From Glandiceps talaboti (Eukaryota; Hemichordata; Enteropneusta; Spengelidae): a stretch of 64,000 nucleotides of DNA. Positions 49,101 through 61,545 of this stretch are shown piece by piece (position 1 is the first letter of the stretch; each line of letters starts with the position of its first letter). The DNA lies in the NCBI RefSeq assembly GCF_964340395.1, contig NC_135570.1:2372501-2436500 (forward strand), written 5' to 3'. A model generated the notes under the pieces. That model saw nothing but the letters and a program-made list of their open reading frames with translations. It ran no database searches and was not told the origin of the DNA. The translations under genes were made by a program, and so were the position numbers.

Positions 49101-52100
49101 TAGTTTACAAGAGTTCTCTGCCAAAATTCTGATACAAGATATAGAAATCTCTGTTTTATTATATTTCCCCCTCTCTAGCTCTGTTACCATGGTTACCAAG
49201 CAAAACACCACATTGTTATGAAATGTGAATGTCAATGTTGAACAACTATTATTCTGTAGTATGCTAAACTTCTTTAATTTCAAACATTTTGGTTTTGTCA
49301 TAAGTTTTCACAGTTTCTATTACTGGTAATATTGAATCCATGCATCTATTTTTTTAAATATTTTTGTAATTTTTGATTGACAGATAGAGCAGCCTATCAT
49401 ATTTTTGTAATTTTTGATTGACAGACAGAGCAGCCTATCAAAGAACAGTATGGATTGGCAAGAAAATGTTACTTCAATGGTGTATGGAAGAATTACCAGA
49501 TGCTGAAATACAAACAAATAAATCACTGGCCTTAAAGTAAGAATTATTTTTTTGCTCTCTCTTTATTAGTCTTCAGCTTGTTCTTGATTTTGTGACTAAA
49601 ATAAGCAACTCAAAATATTCATGCACTAAAATTAAAGTGCAACACCAATCAGGGAATAAAGGTATTTTTTACAAACTTTGGATTCTGGAGAGTCATTTCG
49701 GATTTAGGTCCACACAGTAAAATAGGTGCCCTATTCATTCGTTGACATGTTATTGCGATGCTTATGGTTGGTCACAATAACACATCAAGGAATAGTTGGT
49801 TCTATGTAGTCAATGAGGGTGCACAGTACAAGGATATTAGATAGAATACAAATATGCCATAGTTATCAGTACATACAAAACAGTCGCTTTCTGCTAGTGA
49901 CACTCCCGAGGCTGAGAGAGAGTGTATTAGTACATACAAAACAGTCGCTCTCTGCTAGCGACGTTCCTGAGGCTGTGAAAGAGTCTACTGCCTTGTACAC
50001 TTCAGATTCTTTTACTTTTTATTTCCTTGTACTACAAGATGTGTATCTAAACTTGGTTTCTTTCTTGCAGTTTCCAGGACAACAATTATTTGGCCAAGTT
50101 GATTTATAAACACTGTCCGTTTGGTGATTTCATTGACAGAGAGGTAGGTAATAGTGGTGTTTACAAGATGGTAACTAACAAGTTGAAAATAAAATGGAAT
50201 ATATTTTTTTGTAGAGTTTGTGCTGAAGACAGTTGATGGCAGGTACCAGTTTGTGTTCACATGTAGTATTATTATGCAATGCCATACTAAAGTGTGGACA
50301 GAATTGACTGCAGACAAATTTTAGTATAATTCAAATAAAACTGCTTGAAAAAGTCCACAAAGGTACGAAAATAGTCAAAGACATAAACATTGTTTTTTGT
50401 ACTCTGTTATTACTAGTCTACAACTAAATGAATCCTTTCTTGTCTGCTTAACTGAAATGGGAAGAGTGGAGTAATATATGAAAGAAAGACCTTATCACAG
50501 TCAGTACATTACACTTCATTGTACATAGCTTTCCAAAATTTCCAAATTACCATAGTTTGATTCATGTTTGAGTCTCTTTTTTGGGGGGAAATGTTTTTGT
50601 CTCTTATTTTTACTGGTTCAAACTGTAAGGAGAAACAAAGAAAAATGGTATTGTAACACAACTGATATTCATGTACAAGTAAAAATATTGACATCTATCA
50701 TTTTGATTCAGCTGTGTTAACAATAGCAATTCCTAAAATTAATATTTCTGAATCATTTTTTTTGCTGACACAGTGACACATTTTTTAAACATGTTTCCTT
50801 CTTTACATTGATGTGTTTGATTTTCAGAACGACTATGTATCTAATTTAACGAGTGCAGTGCTTGCAGCGGAGGATAAATTAGGAATCAAAAAATCATTTA
50901 TCAGGTAATTTTACTACTCAGTTTGTTTGTTTGGACTATTAATAAGGTGGATTTTATGTTGGCTCTGAATTTTTTTGTGTGTCCCTTCTGTTGCTCTGTA
51001 AAATTTCTACAGATTTTGAAAAAGTAAATTTTATATTTTATGTTGGCTCTGAATTTTTTCTAATATTTTCTATTTTCACAATATGGCTACACACTAAAGT
51101 ACAAGTTGTGTCTAAAATGATAATTTCTAGGTGTTTTGGGGGGTTTTGAAGAAAAATGGTTGCATAATGAGAAAAAAATCAAATTTTCACATGAAAACAG
51201 ATCAAACAGTTTGATATAAATGTAATATACTGGTAGTAGTTTATAATATCAAAATGGTGGCTTTTTGTACATGTTATATTTTGACAAAAATATGGACCAA
51301 ATTTCCCTTTTTCAACAAAAATACTGCTTCTACACAATGCTGCTTACATTTTCTATCAGTAATGTGTATCCATGGTATCAGTTGTTGATAGTTATAATAA
51401 TATATGCCAGCTGGTGGTAACAATTACATCAAGAACAATGGAGGATTATTATCCAATAGTACTCATTGTTCTATTGTTTAGGTCATCATTATGCTAATTT
51501 AGGTGATTTTTATTGTTTAATTTTATCAGTCCAGCTGACGTTGTAAGTGGTAATGTTGATGACCATGCTTTACTGTTGTATTTGGCTCTGCTACATCGGA
51601 AGGTAAGTTTACAATTGTAACTGTAAATATACTAGAATCTTTTTCATGTTTGCAGTCTTCAGCTAGTTCTCAAAGACTAATTTTTACTAATGACCAAATT
51701 GGTACAGTGTGTTCATGTACAAGAAGCCATTTTTAGTCACTACTGGGGTTTTTTTTGAATCTTTTAGTAGTCCAACAAAATGAACAAAAATGAATCTTTT
51801 AGTGAAAATTTTCAAGTATACAGTATTTTTTCTCTGTTTTTCTACTTTTAAAGCTGAAATAATTATATATGGAACATATTCGGGGTAGTTTTAATATATA
51901 ATGATATATTCGTTATGTTATACACCCTGCAATATAATTAAGTGACGATGTATACATTTTGGTGATAACACTAAAAATATGATGTGGAGAATACCATTGA
52001 CAGTATTTTTCATAAAAATTGATTACTTACGTTGTATCTATACATGTCAATTGTTTTAATTTTATTTATTTAGTATTTTGCTTACATTTATAAAAAAAAT

Positions 52101-54977
52101 ATTCTAAATTACAATTTATAATTTGTTGGATCCTTTCCATTTCTGTCTATCATTTACATCGTTAATTTTACACTCAATTCTAATTCTGTTCAATAAGTCT
52201 TCTTTGAAGCATCGTCATAAACCACAGTCTCAATTATGGCAGCATCCAAGACGTACCGTACCGTCAAGAGGCTGTGGTTTCATTCATGTACAAATTGTTA
52301 TTTATGAATAGCTAATTTTTAGTCAATTTGTCGATCAACACAACAACCAATCAGATTGTCTTACACATGTAATGTATTGAAACAATAGGTCACTGATTGG
52401 TCAGATTGTCATGATGTCATTACTCATTAATATTTATTACTAATCTACAATAATGATTCCTTCATCACACGTAGCCCGAGCTTCATATTTCGCAGTGTCA
52501 TTGAAGAAATATAAGCTCTGCTTTGCGAGAATGCTTTGAAGTGGAAACAAAGACAAAATGGCTGCATGATTCATTGCGTTGTTAGTAACATCATACTGGT
52601 ATCAGACCGATGTGAAATATTTTGGCATCGAGATCAAATGATTGTCGTACTATTGGAAAATTAAATGTTGAAATTAAAAGCTAGTTTTTCAACCTCTCCC
52701 TCTGAAAAAACCCCACTGTTTAATAGCTGAATGTCATTTTGTAAATATGGCAACACTTTTATGATATACGTTTTTATAGAGCTCTTTATAACAGTGTGTC
52801 TCCTATGGCACAGACCTATAGTGACACAAGTGTCCTTGTATTTCCTGAACGCCCAGGGGAGCATACAATCCCTATACTTGCTTTAAGCACAGAGGATTCA
52901 ATCCTTCACCTAGCAACCACAATCCTACCAGGTCCCCAATTATACATCTTGGTTTATTGGGCCACATTTATGTTCAAATCCTGCCTGAGGAGTAAAGTCA
53001 TTCAGAAAACTGGCAGCTACATGCAAGGGTCAAATCCATCCATTCTAACCATTCCTGACTTTTCAGTGAATTTCTTGAGTATATTTTATAAAAAATAGTG
53101 TTCCAGATGTAGCAGCTTTGATATTTTTAGGGAACTGAATAGACTTTGCTGACTAAGCAGCTGTTTTTGTGTCTGTGAATGACCTTTCAAAGTTTCATCA
53201 GCCATTCATGAGCTATGTGTTTAATTAAACAAAAGAAGATTAAAGTATGTGTGTTCACCACTAGAGGGCAGTATATATCATGTAACTTTCAGGAGAAGTG
53301 AAAGCAGAGTACAATAAGTAACTAAGATCAAAACTTTGGCATTTAGTGAGGTGTTTCTTGACTTCATAAAATAAAAAATTTCGAAATTGTAGACTCAATG
53401 AAAAGGTCAATAACCAGAGTTGACATTTTTTTTTAAATCGAAAAAGATATTCAAGCACACAAATTAGTCCTTCATCTACAACTCATGCATTTACAATAGT
53501 GTAATTCTCTGGCTTCCCAAACGTCAGCCTCCCTTGTATTGTTTTAGGTGTACTGTCATTTCCAAAAGTCAGTCTTGACATTACATTATAATTTGTGTCA
53601 TTGTAGGTCAGTCAAGGTATGCCGCTAAGCAACAGAACACAGAGCACCTTACCATTTACCTCTGAAGAGGAAAGTGAGAGTGGAAATGAAGATGATGTCA
53701 TCAAAAGTTTACAGGTCAAAGGTGAAGCCAATGAAGACTTCAAGATTGAAGACTTAACAGACAAAGATAAGGTTAGACATTTTTTAATATATTTATAATT
53801 TCATTGTCAATTTATTAACATTTCCAAACTAGAACAGAGTCAGCATTATAGATGAAATACTTACAGGTTACTTTAAGCCAAACGCAATCCATTGATGAGA
53901 AAGTAAAGTACCTCGGGAACTTTGGTAGGTTTTACTTACCACCTTCTACAAAAACACTGTTAGGGAACCCTTGTAAACTGACTAGAGAACTCAGTTAGAT
54001 TTTACCTCCTTACTACCCTTTACAAAAACACTGGTAGGAAACCCTGGTAGAATGACTGGAGAACTCAGGTAGATTTTACCTCTTTACCGCCCTTTACAAA
54101 AACACTGGTAGAGAACCCTGGTAGAATGACTGGAGAACTCAGTTAGATTTTACCTCCTTACTACCCTTTACAAAAACACTGGTAGGAAACCCTGGTAGAA
54201 TGACTGGAGAACTCAGGTAGATTTTACCTCCTTACTACCCTTTACAAAAACACTGGTAGGAAACCCTGGTAAACTGACTGGAGAACTCAGGTAGATTTTA
54301 CCTCTTTACCGCCCTTTACAAAAACACTGGTAGAGAACCCTGGTAGAATATAAATTGGTGAGCGTGGATATGTTTTACCCAAAGTTGCCAATCTTTTCTT
54401 GTAGCGTAAAATGTGAAATTTGTGCAAAATGAACAATGGCACCACATGAGTGCCTGCAACTTTTATGAGTTCAACAACGGCAATGCACAGTGTTTATGTT
54501 GAGGGTTACTATAGCAATAAACAGTGAGGGTTACTATGACAATAAAGAGTATTTATTTTGAGGGTTACTATAGCAATAAACAGAGTTTATGTTGATTAGA
54601 ATTGCACAACAGAGGAACCACTATCACACACTTTTGTAATCTACCACATTGAAGAACAATGGATTTAGTTTGCGTCTATCTTTAATAAACGGAAGGTTGG
54701 ATTACCAGCCTGGTATTTTTATCACAGAGATGAGACATAATTCAGTTCTTGCCAAACAGTAACAAAGACACCAACACAGCAGGATCCTTACCCAATCACA
54801 TTGAAAAGTGACAATGCAGTAAAAACAGGCTTGTGCTGAAAACATTACACACAGACTTGATGATTTTAATGGCTGCAATTATTTACTTTCCAACTGATAA
54901 TCAAAATTGGAATTTGTCTACTTCTACATCCCCACTGTGCTTGACACCTCTAGAATTGTTTATTTGGCATTTGAAGT

Positions 54978-55056
<79 letters not shown>

Positions 55057-58000
55057 GTTGTTTGTCTGTGTGTGTGTGTAAAACACATTGTCTCATGAGT
55101 GAAACACCAAGGTGTCTATTTCTCCTGCAAGTGTAGCATTGGGGTGGATGCTTATTATTTAGTCTAGAATTCTAAACTGGTAAAGTAAATTATGTATTAA
55201 AAACTTCATTACTAACACCAGGAACCTACCAAACTGTTCTGACATGGTACTTTATTTGAGGTAGTTTCAAACATTAAATTACAGTCTAGGGCTACAATAA
55301 CTGTACACTCTCTTTCTTATATAATGGTTTCAGGCAGTTCCAGACATTCTATTGTATAAGCGATAGTTTCCGACTCGCTATTTTAGTGTGGAATAATGGG
55401 TCACAACAGTTATAAAAGTTCTTTCCATTTTAAACACAATGGTTTCAGACAGTTTGAGATGTCCTATTAAGGATCCATCATGAATGAAGATCAGTCAAAC
55501 GGAAAGCATTGTCACATTTTTAGACCGAGTATTATTGCATTGTTAGACTGAAAGCATTGTCGCATTTTTAGACATAGCGTATTATTGCATTGTTAGACTG
55601 AAAGCATTGTTGTATTCTTAGACTGAAAGAAGGACTGATTTTATTCTGAGACTGAAGGCATTTATGTATTCTTAGGTCATTGATTCTTTCATAGCTAGTG
55701 TTTGTATTGTTTATGTCTTACAATGGTAGGGAATGACTGAAAATTAATAGACACATATAACCAATGCGGACCCTAACCACAACCTAACCTAAACTAACCC
55801 TAACCCCAACTATCATACCAAATATCAGAATCTCTCTCCTTTTTTTTTCAAAACAGGTTAGAATTAGAAAAAAATATTGTATTTTTTAGAATCATTCTCA
55901 TTTAGTTAAAGTAGTATGTATAGTCAGTAATTGTACGAGTTTTGATGATTACTTTTCTCAGTAGTAATTCTTACAAAAAATAATTACTTTTTTCTTGCAT
56001 TTGAAATGTTCTAATATTACTCACTATCCTAATACATTTTGAGTCATGTCCAACAAGTGACGTCACATCAGTTATTCGGATATGACACAAAATGACAAAA
56101 ATGACATGACATTATTTCGGAACAAAAAACATTTGGAAAGCTTTCACAGACTTGGTTCCCATTTTGTCCATATTGAACCATGTCTAACCTACTGCTTAGT
56201 GAAATTAGTCTTTGAGAACTAGTTGAAGACTGTAAAATTGCCAAAATTTCTAGTTGCAAAAATATCTAGGTTACAATTTCATAAAATACATTAGGTCTAC
56301 CAACAGGTTGTCACACTGCATATGTAGTTGTACTAATAATATAATGTGATAGCATCAACAGGACCAACATTGGACATCAGGGTACAGTTCATGAAACCTG
56401 ACCTTCTCATTGTGTTTATACCCAGCAGAGTTTATAAATAACTTGTAATGACATACTTTGATGCCCATTAAAATTTCAAACGTTATAAATTTGAGATTTG
56501 TAAATTCTTTTTGTGTGTTTTGGATCAGGCATTGCTTTAGACAGGGTTTATCATTCCAGTGTTGACCATAATCATTGTTTCCCCGGTAACACATTGACCT
56601 CTATATGACCTCTATTTACCCACTACATATCTTCATACAGATTCCCTAATCCTTCTAACAATAACTCATTCTTCTCACTAAATCACACTAAATTCCAGAA
56701 TATTTACATTGGTCTTACTAATTCATCTAATCGGCATGGTTACGGCAGCACAGCATTGCAGCTTGTATTAGAACAACAAGCTACCTCAGAAGCAGCTATT
56801 AAAGTGAGTAATTTACATATTTGCATCAAGCAACCGCTTGCCTGATTGGTTGTCCGCATTCAAATCATCCAGGTTCATTTGTAACATGCATTCTGATTGG
56901 TTGGTTACATGGAAAAAATCACTAAATCTTGTTCATATCATGCATTTTTATATTCAGATTACAAGGCCTACTGATGAACATGAATTAGTTGTGTCTGTTT
57001 ATCAAAACGTCAATGCTGATTGGTTGTCAGTACTTATTTACTAACAAATTTAGTAACATCAATCCTGATTGGTGAACACAATAAATGACAAATGGTCTCA
57101 ATACCTTCTAACATGTCTGTTATCGTACAGAATATATTCTATTATATTTTTACATCATTATAATTATTATTATTGTTATTATTATATAATAAAAACTTCA
57201 TAATATTTATAAACAAACTTTTCATTTATTATATCAACATGAACTTGGCAGGAAAAAATACAAGTTTATCTGCAGAAAGTATATACTCTCAAATTGTATC
57301 AACTTTTAGATTATCCTAGATAAGGGGCTTTGCCATGACAAGACCCCCTAGGGGATATTGATCTTTATTTTCATAGCCAAATTGGCATTGATAGTTAAAA
57401 TTACCGTAAAAGTTTTTTGTCCGTAGAACTACCATTACCAATAACATAAGGAGGTTTGTAATAACAGCCAATTCACAAGACCCCCTATGTCATTATTTAT
57501 TTTGACAGTAGAAAGAATAAATTCTGTGGCACTACAGTTAAAAATTACCTTGAATGGTTTCTTGTCCCTCAAAGTACCAGTAACATAAGGGGCTTTGATA
57601 TAACCTCCAACTGACAAGACCGCCTATGTCTTTCTTTATTTTGAGAGCATGGGCATAATTAAAAGTTACCTTGAATGGCTTTTTGTCCTTAGAATTACCA
57701 ATAACATAAGGGGCTTTGATATAACCTCCAATTGACAAGACCCCCTATGTCGTTCTTTATTTATTTTCACAGCATGGGTATAATAGTTAAAAGTTACCTT
57801 GAATGGCTTTTTGTCCTTAGAATTACCAATAACATAAGGGGCTTTGATATAACCTCCAATTGACAAGACCCCCTATGTCGTTCTTTATTTATTTTCACAG
57901 CATGGGTATAATAGTTAAAAGTTACCTTGAATGGCTTTTTGTCCTTAGAATTACCAATAACATAAGGGGCTTTGATATAACCTCCAATTGACAAGACCCC

Positions 58001-60138
58001 CTATGTCGTTCTTTATTTATTTTCACAGCATGGGTATAATAGTTAAAAGTTACCTTGAATGGCTTCTTGTCCTTAGAATTACCAATTACATAAGGGGCTT
58101 TGATATACTAGTAACCGCCAATTAACAAGACCCCCTATCTCATTCTTTATTTATTTTGACAGATTACCGTGAATGGTTTTTCTGTCCTTCTGCTACTGTG
58201 GCATTAAATAGAAGTACTTAGTATGTTTTGGACTGATGCCAAAATGGGTTAAAATTGTACAGTAGTTATATTCAATAACTAACAGACACTTACAAATAAC
58301 CAACACTTCCAACATCCAAGTTGTAAATTGACATTGTCAGTAGAAATGTAAATCCATTGGCGTGGTTCTAATATGTTTGTTATTGATTATTAGATAAAAC
58401 ATCAGATATACATTTTTTTCATGAGAATAAATATTCATAGACTCTTGAGTTCACCATTATGAAGGACAATTTCTACTCACAGAAATCACAGTCAGAAATT
58501 TTTTTGTGAGGATGAATAGTTTTAAATTCAAAGTTATGACAAAACTCAAAATCAAAATCAAAATTTTTATGGAAAAACAAATTTGAATTTTTTCTTATGT
58601 ATCGTTAGGGGTGTACTATATTTTATGTTCTCTGAAAAAATTCATCAGCTTTCGAAATCAAATTTCATTCTGCATTGATTTCAGAAAATCCACTGGTTTT
58701 TCAAAATGCATAAATACATAAGTTGATCAGCCTATCATTCTGTGAATAGAACAACCCACCCCCCTACCCCACTCTCTGTAGCAAGGTGTCTCTTTGCATA
58801 AAAACAGTCATTCTCTCTGCAATTTGGTAATTTACATGAAATTGACCCACCCATGTACTCGTCCAATCATATCTACATTTACAGTGGCTTATTGTCATGT
58901 TAATATTGTTGCCATGGTGACATTGTTTATCCCATTTCTCAAGGTTTTGTCAATAAAAGTTAAGAGTATGCTTTAATAGGTCACGGCAAAATAGCTCATT
59001 GTGTTTTAAAAGTTGTAAAAAAATGGAGGAAAATAGAAGCAAGGGAGAAACAGTAAATATATTTTACAACATTTTCATTTGTTGGCAATTCTATTTGCAG
59101 TATGTAGTTTGTATACTTGATCTGCACCTACAATTCATTTTTTCCCGGTTTTCTTTTTGCAGTCTTTACAAGGGTACCTCCAGTCTCTAGAAGAACTGAA
59201 AAATGAAGCCTCACACCTAGACACAGTGAGTACTTGGACACCCCTATATTTTCTGTCATCATGGTATTGTCCTATTGTATTTCATGGGTATAAGACAATC
59301 AATTTATCAAAATAGGGGAGTTACAAGAGGATTTCCAGCAGGTTGAAATATGTGTTCGTTTGCATTTTTCCCTCTCGAAATATGTTTGTTTTTGCTAAGT
59401 AGGTTTGCTAAGGACAAGAACTGATGAATTCCAAATAAGCTGTAGGCATGCATTAGTAAATAAGTCAAAATGTTGGAATCATTTAGTTTTCTACATTTTA
59501 CAAATCTTACAGAAAGTGTTCTCAATCCCAGTGATGTCCAACTATGCCTTTTGTACCAATTCACACCTGTATGCCTGTCAAAAAATGAAACATAAAAACA
59601 GTTCTGCATGTATGCTCCATTGACATACAACAAAATCTGAACCCTGTAAGAAACAAGATAGATCTCTTTTCATTTGATGTTGGCACAGTGCCAAGTTTAC
59701 TACATTTGTCTTCTATTGTCAAATGCTGCAGACAAGAGCCATATTAAAGACCCTTCCGTCCTACTAAATTATTCCTGTGCAGATACAGGCAGGTGGTGCA
59801 GGTGAATAAAGGATTGCTTACCGTCGTCTGCTACTTAAAAACCACAACATTTAAAATTACTCAATATTCTGTCAATTTTTTTTTGAATTCTTTCAAATCT
59901 CATGTTTTCACTCACCTGTGACCAGTTAATTTTTTGCTGACCTAACAGAACCAATTCTACTTTATTCAGTCAGTAGATAAAGGCAATTCAACTATAACAA
60001 GTCTAACATCACTCAGTGATAGTACAGTACAGGAGTTGGATACGGATAGTGGAGTGTCACCGTCCGACAGAGGTCCTCTCAGACACAGCACGCCAGCAGT
60101 TCCTGAGGAGCAACAAGATTGTGCTGTATCACAGAAAG
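42584..60138 (+). CDS. Tandem calponin-homology (actin-binding) domain protein, twelve coding exons, 3' end not found
   Basis: Exons: 42584-42607, 47541-47675, 47971-48061, 48935-49012, 49425-49536, 50071-50143, 50828-50904, 51530-51602, 53607-53771, 56699-56803, 59163-59225 and 59970-60138. All are in phase, giving 388 residues to an open GTGAGA donor, so more exons follow. CH1 (about 9-110): YLGWANTVL, LRDGQVFCQLIDILTG, DTVKVVLDYLQEKGIQV and IVSGELKGILDVMWALILHF. CH2 (about 111-221): MLLQWCMEELP, NNYLAKLIYKHCP, VLAAEDKLGI and ISPADVVSGNVDDHALLLYL. The order and spacing resemble filamin-type actin-binding pairs, and CH1 also resembles that of DIXDC1. After CH2 come an acidic linker (SEEESESGNEDD), a Leu/Glu helical segment likely to be coiled-coil (LEEL, ASHL) and a Ser/Thr-rich tail. 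No filamin repeats or spectrin repeats were seen in the window. I cannot name the orthologue. F-actin binding is inferred. Confidence 0.85.
44190..44295. repeat. (ATAC)n microsatellite
   Basis: About 25 perfect ATAC units, preceded by AGAG/ACAG repeats from 44135. Confidence 0.95.
46119..46415. repeat. Compound CTGT minisatellite
   Basis: CTGT runs alternate with TGGAGCTCTCTGACCTTGTC and ATCAGTCTGAC blocks at least four times, so this is a higher-order repeat rather than a simple microsatellite. Confidence 0.85.
47113..47392 (-). mobile_element. tRNA-derived SINE
   Basis: On the minus strand the element begins GGGTTATGTCAGTGGCCGAG and TGGATAAACC, an A-box-like start similar to Leu/Ser tRNAs. 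A B-box-like GGGTTTGAACCC / GGGTTCGATT follows 50-70 bases later. An unrelated body of about 180 bases ends in AATAAAGATTATTATTATC, the short tandem tail typical of SINEs. It lies just upstream of calponin-homology exon 2. Confidence 0.65.
47641..47860. repeat. Tandem duplication of an exon end plus splice donor
   Basis: About five diverged units of roughly 40-45 bases built on GGCAGTGTGTTACGACAAAA and AGTGGTGAGTTTAT. The first is the true 3' end of calponin-homology exon 2 with its donor at 47676. Donor-like copies follow at 47721 (GTGAAT), 47794 (GTAAGT) and 47832 (GTAAGT). Confidence 0.85.
48197..48361. repeat. (ACAC) then (ATAC)n microsatellite
   Basis: About 31 ATAC units preceded by an ACAC/ACAG stretch, in intron 3 of the calponin-homology gene. 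Flanking ACTGATGTGTTC.AAG.ATGAAC is duplicated on both sides (48178 and 48361). Confidence 0.95.
49358..49439. repeat. 41-bp tandem duplication spanning a splice acceptor
   Basis: Copies at 49358-49398 and 49399-49439 are almost identical: ATATTTTTGTAATTTTTGAT, TGACAG, A(T/C)AGAGCAGCCTATC. Each carries the polypyrimidine tract, the AG and the first exon bases. The second copy is the in-frame exon-5 acceptor (exon from 49425). Confidence 0.93.
49868..49990. repeat. ~63-bp tandem duplication
   Basis: GTACATACAAAACAGTCGCT occurs twice (49870 and 49931), each followed by CTGCTAG.GAC..TCC.GAGGCTG. Confidence 0.85.
51603..53606 (+). other. Intron 8 of the calponin-homology gene
   Basis: Contains repeat R3 copy 1 (52793-53045). 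The open frame 52796-53098 lies within this repeat and is not a gene. Confidence 0.65.
52793..53045. repeat. Dispersed repeat family R3, plus-strand copy
   Basis: It matches the reverse complement of 62705-62955: GGGGAGCATACAATCC, CCTATCAGGTCCCCA-type block, TATACA.CTTGG, GGTTCAAATC-like block and CATTCTGAAAC-like end. A TTCAAATCC box is suggestive of an RNA polymerase III B box, but the A box is not clear. Confidence 0.7.
53910..54352. repeat. 74-bp minisatellite
   Basis: The TTTTACCTC landmark recurs at 54000, 54074, 54148, 54222 and 54296 (period 74), with a diverged first unit near 53930. Each unit contains CCCTTTACAAAAACACTGG and GACTGGAGAACTCAG. It lies in intron 9 of the calponin-homology gene. 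Confidence 0.93.
54495..54600. repeat. Short GAGGGTTACTATAGCAATAAA repeat
   Basis: Three units of about 35-45 bases with GAGGGTTACTAT(A/G)(G/A)CAA and TAAACAG. Confidence 0.8.
54755..54930. repeat. Dispersed repeat family R4, copy 1
   Basis: Same-strand match to 63810-64000: ACACAGCAGGATCCTT, CCAATCACATTGAA, GTAAAAACAGG, GAAAACATTAC and AGACTTGATGATTTTAATGG. Confidence 0.8.
54983..55080. repeat. (TG)n dinucleotide repeat
   Basis: About 35 TG units followed by a short duplicated AAGTTGTTTGTC plus TG segment. Confidence 0.95.
55081..56698 (+). other. Right part of intron 9 of the calponin-homology gene
   Basis: AGACTGAAAGCATTGT-type repeats at 55520-55660 and a short telomere-like CCTAA patch at 55770-55815. 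No exon seen. Confidence 0.6.
57390..58200. repeat. 128-bp minisatellite, seven units
   Basis: The TTACC landmark falls at 57401, 57545, 57666, 57794, 57922, 58050 and 58164. Units 3-5 are 128 bases and almost identical; outer units are diverged. Each carries AATGGCTTTTTGTCCTTAGA, ACCAATAACATAAGGGGCTT and GACAAGACCCCCTATGTC. The repeated 66-codon frames on the minus strand (MSIGGYIKAPYVIG) come from the array and are not genes. It lies in intron 10 of the calponin-homology gene. Confidence 0.95.
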
Positions 60139-61049
60139 GTGAGAAAGCTGTACAATTTTACCCCAAAATAAATTCACTTTTATTTGAACTGTAGGAAGTA
60201 TTAATATGGAAAATTGACAAAAAGGAATTTTACATATTCAGATTATTTCATTTTTAGTTTTACGTAAATGTTAGTGTTCTTGGTGATATTAGAAAAGTTC
60301 ATACAAATGAATTCAACAAACTCAGGATTTATATTGGTTTATGTTCTTCACTACTGAAAGTGAACCCCCTGCAGTGAACATTAACAGGACACCCCCTCTA
60401 AGGCAAATTGAAATATCTCTCATAGGGATACATCAGTCTTCCCCACCCCAGGGGATATTTGTGTCAAGGTAAAATAATGAAATCAAATGAATAGGTATTC
60501 TCTCTAAAATTACTAACAGCATATCTTGATGTTGTTTTGTGTCTTCTAAACCAGTTCTCACCCCTGAAAGTAGAGTCATGTAAAATTTCCATAACAAAAA
60601 ATAATATGTAATTATGCTAATTTATGTATATTTTATTCAAGAAGTCATAGAGGGAGAACCTATATAGTTTTAAAAGATAGATTTTCAAAATTTGAAAATT
60701 ATTTGAAGATATTTAGTACGTTTTGTTGTAGAAATGTAGCGTAATGAGAATTGTACATGGTTTATACAAGATCATTTAAGACTATCGAGTCAATAAGTTT
60801 CCCATTATTGGTGTCTGAATTATATGGTAACCATGGTAACAATGTGAATTTACTCTTATACTCTGGCCCTTAATTTGTAAATCCAATGTTTGATTACCTG
60901 TTTAATGTCCATGGAAGACGATTTTGGACAAAGTAATGTGTTAGTTATTTCAATGTGACAACACTTACCTTAGTTTCTTTTCTGCAGTCAGAAAGATAAT
61001 GATTTTCTGATTTTTTGGTCAAACGGTCACTTCCTACCTTGGGTTAATG

Positions 61050-61222
61050 TGCTCTACAATTGCACCAATGATGTTCATGGCTTGGGAGTCAAGGTCATGT
61101 TCTGTCTGTGGTGTTATGTGGTATGCAATTGTATCAAAGATTTCCATGGCCTGGGAGTCGATGTCATGTTCTGCCTGTGGTGTTATGTGGTATACAATTG
61201 TATCGATGATGTCCATGGCTCA
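61050..61222. repeat. 69-bp tandem repeat
   Basis: CATGGC occurs at 61076, 61145 and 61214 (period 69), with GGGAGTC.A.GTCATGTTCTG and GTGGTGTTATGTGGTAT in each full unit. The frames open on both strands are repeat translations. Confidence 0.9.
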
Positions 61223-61359
61223 AAATGATGTAGTTACTGTGTTTGTTTGTGATCAATTTGGGAGTCAAGGTCAAAGGTCAAAATCAGATTGTCTGCGATG
61301 TATAACTATGGTACAAGCATCTAAGACCAAGTAGTGTGTTCCCTAGGGGTTACCATTGA

Positions 61360-61545
61360 CATAATACATATGGAGTAACTACATGTGTTAGGGGGTAGAG
61401 GGGGGTATACATATGGCATGACTACGTGTGTTTGGGGTAGAGGGAAATACATATGGAGTAACTATATGTGTTTGGGGGTAGCGAGAGGCATGCATGTGGA
61501 CTAACTACATGTATTTGGGGGTAGAGGGGATGGGGTTTGAGTCTT
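61360..61545. repeat. ~50-bp G-rich tandem repeat
   Basis: Four units with ATACATATGGAGTAACTACA and TGTGTTTGGGGGTAGAGGG. G-runs are on the plus strand. Confidence 0.85.

Noticed and set aside
52796-53098. 100-codon plus-strand frame as a gene
   Set aside because: It coincides with dispersed repeat R3 in an intron.
55770-55815. Interstitial telomere array
   Set aside because: Only a few irregular CCTAA units mixed with other bases; too short to claim.
57538-57994. Three near-identical 66-codon minus-strand frames that look like a gene family
   Set aside because: They are units of the 128-bp minisatellite: no splice signals, no start context, and the frame is lost in diverged units.
57390-58200. 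CRISPR-like array
   Set aside because: The repeats are whole 128-bp tandem units without unique spacers, in an animal intron.
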